This document shows, piece by piece, positions 8,756-19,402 of a stretch of 64,000 nt of DNA. Under the pieces are notes generated by a model that was not told the DNA's origin, searched no databases, and was given only the letters and a program-made list of their open reading frames with translations. Both the position numbers and the translations under genes were made by a program. The stretch lies in contig NZ_NPKQ01000001.1 in NCBI RefSeq assembly GCF_008329525.1, positions 1,178,001 through 1,242,000 of the forward strand. Direction: 5' to 3'. Every line of letters begins with the position of its first letter. Within the stretch, counting starts at the first letter, position 1. Source of the DNA: Tardiphaga sp. P9-11. GTDB lineage: Bacteria; Pseudomonadota; Alphaproteobacteria; Rhizobiales; Xanthobacteraceae.

Positions 8756-10039
8756 ATGACAAGGCCGGTCTATATCGTCGACGGCAGCCGGACGCCGTTC
8801 CTGAAGGCGCGCAGCGGCCCCGGCCCGTTCACCCCGGTCGATCTCGCCGTGCAATGCGGCCGACCTCTCTTGGCGAGGCAACCGTTCGCGCCTGACGCGT
8901 TCGATCAGGTGATCCTCGGCTGCGTCAATGTCATCGCCGACGAGATGAATCCGGCCCGCGTGGCCGCGCTGCGCCTCGGCATGGGCGAGGCGATGGTGGC
9001 CTTCACGGTGCAGATCAATTGCGGTTCCGGCATGCAGTCGATCGATACCGGCTATCGCTATATCCGCGAAGGCAATGCGGATCTCATTCTGGCCGGCGGA
9101 GCCGAAGCGCTCAGCCACGCGCCGCTGGTGTGGCCGCAGAACGGTGTGCGCTGGTTCGCCGGGCTTGCCATGGCCAAGGGTGTGCTCGGCAAGGTGGCGG
9201 CGATCGCCAAAGCCCGGCCGGCTTATTTCAAGCCGATCATCGGCCTCGAACGCGGTCTCACCGATCCGATCACCGACCTCAATATGGGCCAGACTGCCGA
9301 AAAGGTCGGGCATCTGTTCGGTATCACGCGCGCGCAGGCCGATGCCTATGCCGTCGAAAGTCACAAGCGCCTTGCGCGTGCGCAGGAACAGGGCTGGCTG
9401 AAAGGCGAGGTCGAAACCGCCTTCGATCGCAAGGGCAATTTCTACGACCACGATGACGGCGTCCGCGCGGATTCGTCGGTCGACAAGCTCGCGACACTGA
9501 AGCCGGTATTCGAACGTCCGTGGGGGCAGGTCACCGCCGGAAATTCCTCGCAGATCACCGATGGCGCATCATGGACGATCCTTGCGTCCGAAGACGCGGT
9601 GGCGAAACATGGTCTCACGCCGAAGGCTGTGATCGTCGACAGCCAGTGGTCGGCGCTCGATCCATCGATCATGGGGCTCGGTCCGGTGTTGTCGTCAAAC
9701 GACCTCCTCAAGCGCAACAACATGACGATCCAGGACATTGAGACCTGGGAGTTGAACGAAGCTTTCGCCACGCAGGTGCTCGGCTGTCTCGCTGCGTGGA
9801 ATGATGAAAAATTCTGCCGCGAGGTGCTCGGCCTCGATGGTGCGGCTGGCGAGATCGATCGCGCGAAGCTGAACGTCGATGGTGGTGCCATCAGCCTCGG
9901 CCATCCGGTCGGCACGTCCGGCAATCGTATCGTGCTGCATCTCGTCAATGCGATGAAGCGGCTCGGCACCAAACGAGGCATCGCCACCGAATGTATCGGT
10001 GGCGGCCTCGGTGGTGCGATGTTGATCGAGACGGTGTGA
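8756..10039 (+). CDS. Acetyl-CoA C-acyltransferase (thiolase)
   Basis: Thiolytic cleavage of 3-ketoacyl-CoA is the last step of the cycle. The 427-residue product has the acyl-enzyme cysteine in QINCGSGMQS (Cys89), the GHPVGTSGNRI histidine motif and the second cysteine in ECIGGGLGGA. The start is taken at ATG 8756, 13 bases after the dehydrogenase stop; an in-frame TTG at 8717 would overlap that gene. The subtype looks nearer to FadI/trifunctional-beta thiolases than to biosynthetic PhaA, because of its insertion-rich middle and its gene neighbours. It is 7 bases from the FadB/J-like gene, so the two probably form a complex. Confidence 0.92.
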   Translation: MTRPVYIVDGSRTPFLKARSGPGPFTPVDLAVQCGRPLLARQPFAPDAFDQVILGCVNVIADEMNPARVAALRLGMGEAMVAFTVQINCGSGMQSIDTGYRYIREGNADLILAGGAEALSHAPLVWPQNGVRWFAGLAMAKGVLGKVAAIAKARPAYFKPIIGLERGLTDPITDLNMGQTAEKVGHLFGITRAQADAYAVESHKRLARAQEQGWLKGEVETAFDRKGNFYDHDDGVRADSSVDKLATLKPVFERPWGQVTAGNSSQITDGASWTILASEDAVAKHGLTPKAVIVDSQWSALDPSIMGLGPVLSSNDLLKRNNMTIQDIETWELNEAFATQVLGCLAAWNDEKFCREVLGLDGAAGEIDRAKLNVDGGAISLGHPVGTSGNRIVLHLVNAMKRLGTKRGIATECIGGGLGGAMLIETV

Positions 10040-10046
10040 GGGCGTC

Positions 10047-12146
10047 ATGGACAGCAAGATCATGGACGTTCTCGGGGATCGCGTGCTCGAACTAGGCCCC
10101 AAGCCTGATGACAGCGGTGCCTATCGCCACTTCAAGCTGACGCGCGATGCCGATGGCGTGGCGTGGCTGCTGTTCGATCGCGCCGATGCCAGCGCCAATA
10201 CGCTGTCGGCTGTGGTGCTGGAAGAATTCGATCAAGTGCTGAACGCGCTGGAAGCCCAGCGCCCGACCGGCATCGTGGTTCGTTCGGCCAAGACTTCCGG
10301 CTTTATAGCCGGCGCCGACGTCAATGAATTTCGCGGCGCCAGCGACCCATTGGAAGTCGAAACGCAGATCAGCCGCGCTCATGCGGTGATCGATCGTTTC
10401 GAGGCGCTGAAGATTCCGACGGTGGCCGTCATTCATGGCTTCTGCCTGGGCGGCGGTCTCGAAGTCGCGCTGGCCTGCCAGATGCGTATCGCAATCGATG
10501 GCGCGCGCTTCGGTTTTCCGGAAGTCATGCTTGGTCTGCATCCCGGCCTTGGCGGTACCGCGCGTTTCACGCATCTGGTGAATCCGATGCAGGCGATGCC
10601 GATGATGCTGACCGGTAAGACCATCGACGCACGCAAGGCGAAGGCGATCGGTCTCGTCGATGCGGTGACCGAGGAGTGCCATGTCCGCAACGCCGTGCGC
10701 GATGCGGTTTTCGGCAAGCTCAAGTGCGCCAGGCCGAGCGCGCTGATCCCGATCATGAACTTCTCGCCGGTGCGCGGCATTCTCGCCTCGCGCATGGTGG
10801 CGGAAGCGTCGAAAGCCGCGCCGCGTGAGCATTATCCCGCGCCCTATGCGCTGATTGATCTTTGGGAGAAGCATGGCGGCGATCGTGCCGCGATGCTGAC
10901 TGCCGAGAAGGCGTCCTTTGCCCGCTTGATGGTGACGCCGACGGCGCAGAACCTGATCCGGGTGTTCTTCCTGCGCGAGCAGATGAAGAAACTCGCGGGC
11001 GACGGTAACGGGGACATCAAACATGTCCACGTCATCGGTGCCGGTGCCATGGGCGGCGATATCGCGGCGTGGTGTGCCAATCAGGGCCTGCGGGTCACGC
11101 TGGCCGATATGAAGCCAGAACCGATCGCCGGCGCCATCAAACGCGCCACCGATCTGTTCGGTAAGATTATCCGCAAGCGCACCGATGTACGCGATGCCCT
11201 GGATCGCTTGATCCCCGACATGGACGGCGAGGGCGTGCGCAATGCGGATCTCATCATCGAGGCGGTGTCTGAAAAACTGGAACTGAAGCAGAAGGTTTAT
11301 GCGGGGTTGGAACCGCGCATGAAGCCGGATGCGATCCTCGCCACCAACACGTCGAGCATTCCACTGCAGGATCTACGCAGCACACTGGCGCGGCCGGAGC
11401 GGTTGCTTGGCCTGCATTTCTTCAATCCAGTGTCGCGTTTGCAACTGGTCGAGGTCGTCAGCCATGACGGTGTCGATGCGGAGATGCTGAGGAAGGCAAC
11501 AGCCTTTGTCGGCGCCATTGATCGCCTGCCGTTGCCGGTAAAGAGCTCGCCGGGCTTTCTCGTCAACCGCGCGCTGACGCCTTACATGCTCGAGGCGATG
11601 ATGCTGATGGAGGAGAAGGTCGACAAGGAGACCATCGATGCCGCGGCCGAACAGTTCGGCATGCCGATGGGACCGATCGAGCTGGCCGATCAGGTAGGGC
11701 TTGATATCTGCCTTGCCGTCGGCGACATGCTGCGCTCCAAGTTCGGCGACCTGCTGCCGCCGACACCTGCCTGGCTCCGCGAGAAGGTCAACAAGGGCGA
11801 GCTCGGAAAGAAGACTGGCAAGGGCTTCTATACGTGGCGCGACGGCAAGGCCGAGAAGAGTTCCAGCGCGGTCGCCACAGCGCGGCCGACGCAGGAGATG
11901 ATCGATCGGCTGGTGCTTCCGATGTCCAACGTCTGTGTTGCGTGTCTGCGCGAAGGCATCGTCGACAATCCCGATGTGGTCGATGGCGCAATGATCTTCG
12001 GCACCGGCTATGCTCCGTTTCGCGGCGGCCCGCTGAACTATGCGCGGACGCGCGGAACCGAGAATATCACCGCCACGCTGCGCACGCTGGCCGCCAGGTT
12101 CGGCGATCGCTTCGCGCCGGATGCCGGCTGGGAAACTTTTAAGTAA
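10047..12146 (+). CDS. Bifunctional enoyl-CoA hydratase/3-hydroxyacyl-CoA dehydrogenase (FadB/FadJ type)
   Basis: The 699-residue protein has an N-terminal crotonase domain (HGFCLGGGLEVALACQMRIA with the oxyanion-hole glycines), then an NAD-binding Rossmann domain (VIGAGAMGGDIAAW near residue 328), the HCDH signature HFFNPVSRLQLVEVV, and duplicated C-terminal helical domains. It hydrates enoyl-CoA and oxidises the 3-hydroxy product to 3-ketoacyl-CoA for the adjacent thiolase. Length and order match the FadB/FadJ alpha subunit of the trifunctional complex. Confidence 0.93.
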   Translation: MDSKIMDVLGDRVLELGPKPDDSGAYRHFKLTRDADGVAWLLFDRADASANTLSAVVLEEFDQVLNALEAQRPTGIVVRSAKTSGFIAGADVNEFRGASDPLEVETQISRAHAVIDRFEALKIPTVAVIHGFCLGGGLEVALACQMRIAIDGARFGFPEVMLGLHPGLGGTARFTHLVNPMQAMPMMLTGKTIDARKAKAIGLVDAVTEECHVRNAVRDAVFGKLKCARPSALIPIMNFSPVRGILASRMVAEASKAAPREHYPAPYALIDLWEKHGGDRAAMLTAEKASFARLMVTPTAQNLIRVFFLREQMKKLAGDGNGDIKHVHVIGAGAMGGDIAAWCANQGLRVTLADMKPEPIAGAIKRATDLFGKIIRKRTDVRDALDRLIPDMDGEGVRNADLIIEAVSEKLELKQKVYAGLEPRMKPDAILATNTSSIPLQDLRSTLARPERLLGLHFFNPVSRLQLVEVVSHDGVDAEMLRKATAFVGAIDRLPLPVKSSPGFLVNRALTPYMLEAMMLMEEKVDKETIDAAAEQFGMPMGPIELADQVGLDICLAVGDMLRSKFGDLLPPTPAWLREKVNKGELGKKTGKGFYTWRDGKAEKSSSAVATARPTQEMIDRLVLPMSNVCVACLREGIVDNPDVVDGAMIFGTGYAPFRGGPLNYARTRGTENITATLRTLAARFGDRFAPDAGWETFK

Positions 12147-12173
12147 TGACTCAATTTGCGGCAGGCCTTGCTC

Positions 12174-12605
12174 ATGACTGAATCAAAGATGCAGCCAGTG
12201 ACGGGGCTGGATGCGGAACCGACTGGCGATCTCACCATCCGCACGGTGGCGATGCCGGCCGATACCAATGCCAATGGCGATATTTTTGGCGGCTGGCTGC
12301 TCAGTCAGATGGATCTCGGCGGCGGCATCTTTGCCGCCAAAGTGGCCAAGACGCGCACGGTCACCGTTGCCATTGAGGCGATGACCTTCCGCAAGGCCGT
12401 TCATGTCGGTGACGTCGTGTCCGTGCATGCGGAACTGGTGCGGATGGGCCGTACGTCACTTACCGTGCATATAGAGGCCTGGGTGCTTCGTCGCAACGAA
12501 AGCGCCCCGATCCTGGTCACCGATGGCAATTTTACCTTCGTGTCCATCGACGAGGCCGGCCGGCCCCAACCGATCACACGCCCGGACGCGACGATCGCGA
12601 CCTGA
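12174..12605 (+). CDS. Acyl-CoA thioesterase, hotdog fold (YciA-like)
   Basis: This 143-residue single-hotdog protein has the family motif TNANGDIFGGWLLSQMD, whose Asn and Asp are the catalytic pair in YciA, and a typical strand TVAIEAMTFRKAVHVGD. It would hydrolyse short or medium acyl-CoAs to free acid and CoA, relieving CoA trapping during beta-oxidation. The ATG at 12174 is used; an upstream TTG at 12156 is less likely. It follows the FadB/J-like gene by 27 bases and is probably the last gene of the fatty acid operon. Confidence 0.88.
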   Translation: MTESKMQPVTGLDAEPTGDLTIRTVAMPADTNANGDIFGGWLLSQMDLGGGIFAAKVAKTRTVTVAIEAMTFRKAVHVGDVVSVHAELVRMGRTSLTVHIEAWVLRRNESAPILVTDGNFTFVSIDEAGRPQPITRPDATIAT

Positions 12606-12692
12606 ACGATTCCAGACTGACGACGGGAACGAAATACCCCCTTCCAGGTTGGTGGCCCGGAATATGCATCGCCTATCGCGTAGGGGGCCGCC

Positions 12693-12890
12693 ATGTCAGA
12701 CACTTACATCATCGAAGTCTCATCGCAGGCTGCCGGCATCGTCGTTCGCGATCCCGGTGGGTACAGGTTCTTCGCCGCGTCTCACCGTTTCAACCCGATG
12801 GAAGGCCAGCTGTTTCGCAATGCTCGCGAAGCTGAACGCGCTGCTTTCCAGTTCGCAGCACAGGGCAGTCAGACGGCAGTGACGCCTTAA
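12693..12890 (+). CDS. Small conserved hypothetical protein
   Basis: This encodes a 65-residue soluble protein beginning MSDTYIIEVSSQAAGIVVRD, with a second part (GQLFRNAREAERAAFQFA) that looks helical. A purine/G-rich tract AGGGGGCC (12682-12689) precedes the ATG. I recognise similar short proteins in Bradyrhizobium-type genomes but know no function. Codon bias is like that of its neighbours, so it is probably a real gene. No domain, signal or membrane segment is visible. Confidence 0.65.
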   Translation: MSDTYIIEVSSQAAGIVVRDPGGYRFFAASHRFNPMEGQLFRNAREAERAAFQFAAQGSQTAVTP

Positions 12891-13008
12891 ACGGCGACGC
12901 CCTGAAGACATCACGGCGGCGAAATCGCATGGCCGCGCGTCAGCGCTGATGCGTTGACCATCGCCGCCAACACCCGCACCATGGAACTGTTCGCTCCGAG
13001 GTGCCGTT

Positions 13009-13827
13009 GTGACTGCTGGCCTGACCCATCGCCAATCCGAAATTCTGAATCATGCGCGTGCCTTCGGGCGCGTAATGGTCGACGACCTCGTGCGCCGTTT
13101 CGAGGTGTCCGCGCAGACCATCCGCAAGGATCTCAACGATCTCTGCGACCAGCGCCTGCTCACGCGCATTCACGGCGGCGCCATCGTCGCCTCCGGCGTG
13201 GAAAACCTTGCTTATGAAGCGCGGCGATTCGTGGCCGCCGAAGAGAAGAAGGCGATCGGCGTCGCCGCCGCCGCACAGATTCCCAATGGCTCGTCGCTGT
13301 TCATCAATATCGGCACCACGACGGAAGAAGTCGCGAGTGCGCTGACCAATCACGAAAACCTGCTGGTCATCACCAACAACCTCAATGTCGCGATGATGCT
13401 GTACCGGCATCCGCATATCGAGGTGATCGTCGCTGGCGGCACCGTGCGCCGGTCCGATGGCGCCGTGATAGGCTCCACGGCGATCAAGCTGATCGGTCAA
13501 TTCAAGGTCGATTACGCCATCATCGGCGCCTCGGCGATCGACGAGGAGGGCGCGCTGCTCGACTTCGACTATCGCGAGGTGCAGGCGGCGCAGGCGATCA
13601 TCGCCAATGCCCGCAGCGTCATGCTGGTCTGCGACTCGACCAAGCTGCGGCGGTCGGCGGCTGTCCGCATTGCCCATATTAGCCAGATCCAGACCTTCGT
13701 CACCGATGTGCCGCTGCCGCCGTCACTGCAGGAGATCTGCCGGAGCCGGGGCGTCCAGGTCATCGCTGCCTTGCCGGGGTCAGCGGATGATTCTGACGAC
13801 CCGGAACCCGAGCCGACCCCGCTTTAG
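13009..13827 (+). CDS. glpR: DeoR family regulator, glycerol operon repressor GlpR
   Basis: The 272-residue protein has a DeoR-type N-terminal winged helix (DDLVRRFEVSAQTIRKDLND, about residues 24-43) with the following LLTRIHGGA turn, and a C-terminal sugar-phosphate sensor domain (INIGTTTEEVASAL, VCDSTKLRRSA). The family binds phosphorylated sugars; for GlpR the inducer is glycerol-3-phosphate. The GTG start has GAGGTG just upstream. It sits immediately before glpD with an inverted repeat in between, which supports control of the glp genes. The assignment to GlpR rather than another DeoR member is mainly from context. Confidence 0.85.
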   Translation: MTAGLTHRQSEILNHARAFGRVMVDDLVRRFEVSAQTIRKDLNDLCDQRLLTRIHGGAIVASGVENLAYEARRFVAAEEKKAIGVAAAAQIPNGSSLFINIGTTTEEVASALTNHENLLVITNNLNVAMMLYRHPHIEVIVAGGTVRRSDGAVIGSTAIKLIGQFKVDYAIIGASAIDEEGALLDFDYREVQAAQAIIANARSVMLVCDSTKLRRSAAVRIAHISQIQTFVTDVPLPPSLQEICRSRGVQVIAALPGSADDSDDPEPEPTPL

Positions 13828-13856
13828 AGCCTGTTCAGACCCCAAAAACGCCGGTT

Positions 13857-13895
13857 GCTTTCGCTTTAGGTTGTGGTTTAATCGAAAACGAAAGC
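13857..13895. promoter_or_regulatory. Candidate GlpR operator before glpD
   Basis: GCTTTCGCTTTAGGT (13857-13871) is repeated on the other strand at 13881-13895 as GCTTTCGTTTTCGAT; 12 of 15 positions agree. A further GAAAGCG follows at 13905-13911. Repeated TTTCG/CGAAA half sites are typical of DeoR-family operators. The dyad lies between glpR and glpD in the only sizeable gap of the operon. Confidence 0.6.
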
Positions 13896-13966
13896 CAAAT
13901 CGCTGAAAGCGAAGATGGCGCGTCCGAAGGAAGGCGCCAGACAACTGGCGCAGGAGGGGAGACGGG

Positions 13967-15511
13967 GTGGGTCAGATCTACGACCTCGCAATCATTGGTG
14001 GCGGTGTGAACGGCTGCGGCATCGCCCGCGACGCCGTCGGCCGCGGCAATTCCGTGTTCCTTTGCGAGATGAACGATCTGGCCAGCGGCACGTCATCGTG
14101 GTCGACCAAGCTGATCCATGGCGGGTTGCGCTACCTCGAATATTACGACTTCAAACTGGTCCGCCACGCGCTGCTCGAGCGCGAAATCCTCTGGCAGATC
14201 GCGCCGCACATCATCCGCCCGCTGCGCTTCGTGTTGCCGCATCACGCGGGTCTGCGTCCCGCCTGGCTGCTGCGGCTCGGCCTTTTCCTTTACGATTATA
14301 TCGGCGGCCGAAAACTTCTCCCGGCGACGCGGACGCTCAATCTCACGACGGACGAGACCGGCAAGCCACTGGCGCCCGGGCGCTTCACGCGCGGTTTCGA
14401 ATATTCCGATTGTTTCGTCGACGACGCGCGCCTCGTGGTGCTGACGGCGCGTGATGCCGCCGACCGTGGCGCGGTGATCCGCACGCGCGCCCGTGCGACC
14501 GAGATTCGACAGGCCGATGGCCTGTGGCAGGTTACGGTGCAGGACACGTCGACCGGGGAGCGTTCGACCGTCAGCGCGCGCACGCTGGTCAATGCCGGCG
14601 GCCCGTGGGTCGAGAATGTTTTGGCGGTCGGTGCCGGCGTCAATGCGAAGGCGAAAGTCCGCCTTGTGCAGGGCTCGCATATCGTGGTGCCGAAACTCTA
14701 CAACCACGACCGTGCCTACATCTTCCAGAATGCCGATGGCCGTATCGTGTTCGCTATTCCCTATCAGGACGATTTCACCTTGATCGGCACCACCGATATC
14801 GATTATCACGGCGATCCTGCCGATGTGAAAATCTCTGCCGACGAAATCAACTATCTCTGCAAATCGGTCAGCGAATATCTCGCAAGGCCCGTGCTGGCCG
14901 AAGACGTGGTGTGGACCTATTCCGGCGTGCGTCCGCTCTATGATGACGGCGCCAATGAGGCCAAGGCGGCGACGCGCGATTATGTGTTCGAACTCGATCT
15001 GCCCGGAGGCTTGCCGTTGCTGTCGATCTATGGCGGCAAGATCACGACTTATCGCCGCCTTGCCGAAGAAGCCTTGCAGAAGCTTGCGCCGTATCTGAAG
15101 GGCAGCAAAGCGAAGGAGGGCTGGACGGCCCACGCCACGCTGCCCGGTGGCGATTTCGACGTCTCTGCCGTCGACGCGCTCATCGCAGAGCTGTTGCGCG
15201 ACTATCCGTTCCTGACGCCGGCCCATGCCAACCGCCTGGCGCATGCCTATGGCACGCGCGCGGCGAAGATGCTGGGCACTGCAAAGTCCTCGGTCGATCT
15301 CGGTCAGGCCTTTGGTGCAACGCTCACCGAGCGGGAAGTACGCTATCTCATGGCCCATGAATGGGCCGTCAGTGCCGAGGATATCGTTTGGCGTCGCTCG
15401 AAACTCGGCTTGCGCTTGTCGAAGGATGAGATCGCGTCGCTCGATCAGTGGCTGCAGGTCAATCGCACCCAGCCTGTAAATCCGATGCGTGAAGCGGGAG
15501 CGCGATCATGA
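13967..15511 (+). CDS. glpD: Aerobic glycerol-3-phosphate dehydrogenase
   Basis: GlpD oxidises sn-glycerol-3-phosphate to dihydroxyacetone phosphate at the inner membrane and passes electrons to quinone. The 514-residue product has an N-terminal FAD-binding Rossmann motif (DLAIIGGGVNGCGIARDA), the GlpD hallmark SGTSSWSTKLIHGGLRYLEY, and a C-terminal helical domain. The GTG start at 13967 has a strong AGGAGGGG at 13952-13959. No glycerol kinase gene lies in the window, so GlpK must be encoded elsewhere. The last four bases overlap the glpS start. Confidence 0.95.
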   Translation: MGQIYDLAIIGGGVNGCGIARDAVGRGNSVFLCEMNDLASGTSSWSTKLIHGGLRYLEYYDFKLVRHALLEREILWQIAPHIIRPLRFVLPHHAGLRPAWLLRLGLFLYDYIGGRKLLPATRTLNLTTDETGKPLAPGRFTRGFEYSDCFVDDARLVVLTARDAADRGAVIRTRARATEIRQADGLWQVTVQDTSTGERSTVSARTLVNAGGPWVENVLAVGAGVNAKAKVRLVQGSHIVVPKLYNHDRAYIFQNADGRIVFAIPYQDDFTLIGTTDIDYHGDPADVKISADEINYLCKSVSEYLARPVLAEDVVWTYSGVRPLYDDGANEAKAATRDYVFELDLPGGLPLLSIYGGKITTYRRLAEEALQKLAPYLKGSKAKEGWTAHATLPGGDFDVSAVDALIAELLRDYPFLTPAHANRLAHAYGTRAAKMLGTAKSSVDLGQAFGATLTEREVRYLMAHEWAVSAEDIVWRRSKLGLRLSKDEIASLDQWLQVNRTQPVNPMREAGARS

Positions 15512-16596
15512 GCGTTGCGCTCGATCACGTCTCGCAGATGGTGGATGGCGTCACGACGATCCGTGACGTGTCGCTGACGCTGGAACGCGGCACCCTCAAC
15601 GTGCTGCTCGGGCCAACGCTAGCCGGCAAGACCTCGATCATGCGGTTGCTGGCCGGGCTCGACAAGCCGGTCCAGGGCCGTGTGCTGGTCGATGGCAAGG
15701 ACGTCACCGGCGTCGATATCCGCAAGCGTTCGGTGGCGATGGTCTATCAGCAGTTCATCAATTACCCGTCGCTGACGGTCTATGAGAACATCGCTTCGCC
15801 GCTGCGCGTGCAGGGCAAGCCGAAAGCAGAGATCGAGACGCGCGTGCGCGGGGCCGCGGCCCTGCTCAAGCTAGAGCCCTATCTGAAGCGCACGCCACTG
15901 CAGCTCTCCGGTGGCCAGCAGCAGCGCACAGCGATCGCGCGCGCGCTGGTCAAGGGTGCCGACTTGGTGCTGCTCGACGAGCCGCTGGCGAATCTTGATT
16001 ACAAACTGCGCGAAGAGCTGCGCACCGAACTGCCCAAGATATTCGAGGCCTCCGGCGCGATCTTCGTCTATGCGACGACGGAGCCCTCTGAAGCGCTTTT
16101 ATTGGGCGGCAGCACCGTGTGTCTGTGGGAAGGCCAGGTCCTGCAGGTCGGCCAGACCTCCAAAGTCTATCGCCATCCCGAGACTCTCAAGGCCGCCGAA
16201 GTGTTCTCCGATCCGCCGCTTAATCTCGTTGCGATCGAGAAGAGGAACGGCAACGTGCATTATGCCGGTGGCGCGACGGCGCCCGCCAGCGGGCTCTATG
16301 GAGATTTGGCCGACGGCAGCTACCGCGTCGGCTTCCGCGCGCATCAGCTCGAAGTCGCTAGCGGTCTCGCTGGACGGCATGCGTTTTCGGCCGAAGTGAC
16401 CGTCACCGAAATCACCGGATCGGAAAGCTTCGTCCATCTGAAGCGCGGTGCATCGAACTGGGTCGCGGTGCTGCAGGGCGTTCATGAATTCCAGCCCGGC
16501 CACATGCTCGACGCTGTGCTCGATCCCGCCAATCTGTTTGTCTTCGATGGCAGCGATCGTCTGGTCGCCGCTCCCAACATGACGCAGGGAGCGTAA
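15508..16596 (+). CDS. glpS: Glycerol ABC transporter ATP-binding subunit GlpS
   Basis: The 362-residue subunit belongs to the sugar (MalK/UgpC-like) ABC class, with an N-terminal nucleotide-binding domain and a C-terminal OB-like regulatory domain. Walker A is GPTLAGKTS, the Q-loop is VYQQF, the signature is a full LSGGQQQR and Walker B is LVLLDEP. The H-loop is changed: where family members read THDQ, this protein reads TTEP, so the switch histidine is missing. The partner GlpT keeps that histidine but has lost LSGGQ. The gene starts inside the glpD stop (ATGA) and is followed 2 bases later by glpT. Confidence 0.9.
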   Translation: MSVALDHVSQMVDGVTTIRDVSLTLERGTLNVLLGPTLAGKTSIMRLLAGLDKPVQGRVLVDGKDVTGVDIRKRSVAMVYQQFINYPSLTVYENIASPLRVQGKPKAEIETRVRGAAALLKLEPYLKRTPLQLSGGQQQRTAIARALVKGADLVLLDEPLANLDYKLREELRTELPKIFEASGAIFVYATTEPSEALLLGGSTVCLWEGQVLQVGQTSKVYRHPETLKAAEVFSDPPLNLVAIEKRNGNVHYAGGATAPASGLYGDLADGSYRVGFRAHQLEVASGLAGRHAFSAEVTVTEITGSESFVHLKRGASNWVAVLQGVHEFQPGHMLDAVLDPANLFVFDGSDRLVAAPNMTQGA

Positions 16597-16598
16597 AC

Positions 16599-17680
16599 AT
16601 GGCCCGCATCGATCTCGTCGATCTCGCGCAGTCCTATAGCGGCAACGATGCCGATCCGGAATCGTTTGCACTGAAGCCGATCTCCATGACCTGGCGCCAG
16701 GGCGGGGCCTACGCGTTGCTCGGCCCATCCGGCTGTGGCAAGACCACGCTGCTCAATCTTATTTCGGGCATCGTCACCCCGACGCGTGGCCAGATCCTGT
16801 TCGACGGCAAGGACATCACGCCGCTGTCAACACAAAAGCGCAACATCGCGCAGGTGTTCCAGTTTCCGGTGATCTACGACACCATGACGGTCGGCGAAAA
16901 TCTCGCATTCCCGCTGAAGAATCGTGGCGTACCGAAGGCGCAGATCGATGCGCGCGTCGCCGAGATCAGCGAGCTGCTGGACCTCACGCCTTACCTCGGT
17001 CGCAAGGCGACACGGCTGACGCCGGATGCCAAGCAAAAGATCTCGCTCGGCCGCGGCCTGGTGCGCTCCGATGTTGCCGCTGTGTTGTTCGACGAACCCC
17101 TGACGGTGATCGACCCCGCCCTGAAATGGGAGCTGCGCTCCAAGCTCAAGGCGCTGCACCGCGCGCTGGATCTAACCATGATCTACGTGACTCACGATCA
17201 GACCGAGGCATTGACCTTCGCCGATACGGTGGTGGTGATGCATGACGGTCGCGTCGTACAATCAGGCACGCCGCAGGAGCTATTCGACAAGCCGGCGCAT
17301 ACATTCGTCGGCTACTTTATCGGCTCGCCTGGGATGAATATCGTTCCCGCCGAAGTCAGTGGCCGCGAGGCGCGTATTGGCGGTCATGTCATCGCGCTCC
17401 AGCGCAGCTACGACAGGATGTCCGCAGACGCGACGATCGAAATCGGCATTCGCCCCGAATTCGTCCATGTTGCAACGCCCGCGCCGGGCTTGCTGCAGGC
17501 GCAGGTCGAGCGCGTTGACGATCTCGGCCGCATTAGCTTCGCGCGCGTTCGCATCGGCGGGGTCAAATTCGCCGCGCGCGTGCCGCAGGGATTTTCTATC
17601 GTCGGCAGCGAGGTCGGGCTGGTGTTCGATCCCGGCCGGGTGCACGTTTACGCCGACAGCCGTCTCGTTGAAGGGACCGC

Positions 17681-17684
<4 letters not shown>
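16599..17684 (+). CDS. glpT: Glycerol ABC transporter ATP-binding subunit GlpT
   Basis: The 361-residue second ATPase has the same two-domain layout as GlpS. Walker A (GPSGCGKTT), Q-loop (VFQFP), Walker B (AVLFDEP) and the H-loop histidine (YVTHDQTEA) are all present, but the ABC signature is degenerate: RLTPDAKQK stands where LSGGQ belongs. It should pair with GlpS to give one complete and one defective composite ATP site. The name follows the rhizobial glpSTPQUV operon and is unrelated to the E. coli GlpT antiporter. It overlaps glpP by four bases. Confidence 0.9.
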
Positions 17685-18585
<901 letters not shown>

Positions 18586-18586
<1 letters not shown>

Positions 18587-19392
18587 TGCATACGATCCCT
18601 GGACGCCGCATTATCCTGTTGTTGTTCCTGATCTTCCTGTTGCTGCCGATCTACTGGCTCGTGAATATGAGCTTCAAGACCAATGGCGAGATCGTCTCGA
18701 CGATGACGCTGTGGCCGCATGCGCCGACGCTGGCCAATTACACGCGCATCTTCACCGATGAGAGCTGGTATTCCGGTTACATCAACTCGCTGAAATACGT
18801 CATCATCAACACCATCCTGTCGATCTCCTTCGCGCTGCCCGCGGCCTATGCGTTCTCGCGCTATCGCTTCCTCGGCGACAAGCACCTGTTCTTCTGGCTG
18901 CTGTCGAACCGGATGGCCCCGCCAGCGGTGTTCGCATTGCCGTTCTTCAATCTCTATTCGGCCATCGGCCTGTTCGATACGCCTTGGGCAGTGGCGCTGG
19001 CGCATTGCCTGTTCAACGTTCCGCTCGCCGTGTGGATTCTTGAAGGCTTCGTGTCCGGCGTGCCGCGCGAGATCGATGAGACCGCGTTTCTGGACGGCTA
19101 TTCGTTCCCGAAATTCTTTATCAAGATCCTCGTGCCGCTGATCGCGTCGGGCATCGGCGTCGCCGCGTTCTTCTGTTTCATGTTCTCCTGGGTCGAACTG
19201 CTGCTCGCGCGCACGCTGACCTCGGTGAACGCCAAGCCGATCTCGGCTGTCATGACGCGCACGGTGTCGGCCTCAGGCATGGATTGGGGTCTGCTCGCTG
19301 CAGCCGGCGTGCTGACCATCATCCCCGGTGCGCTTGTTATCTGGTTCGTCCGCAATTACATCGCGCGCGGCTTCGCGCTCGGCAGAGTCTAG
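18586..19392 (+). CDS. glpQ: Glycerol ABC transporter permease GlpQ
   Basis: This is the second permease of the transporter, 268 residues, of the MalG/UgpE type. An N-terminal helix is followed by a periplasmic loop (TNGEIVSTMTLWPHAPTLAN) and five more hydrophobic segments. The EAA loop reads EIDETAFLDGYSFPKFFIKI. The start is set at the ATG in the TGATG overlap with glpP rather than further upstream. The gene is unrelated to the E. coli phosphodiesterase of the same name. Confidence 0.9.
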
Positions 19393-19402
19393 GGAGGTCA
19401 TC

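Noticed and set aside
7423-8757. 444-aa minus-strand open frame
   Set aside because: Shadow of the FadE-type dehydrogenase gene; no start site or recognisable domain.
13828-13966. tRNA or small RNA gene between glpR and glpD
   Set aside because: No cloverleaf or terminator; the palindromes fit a DeoR-type operator better.
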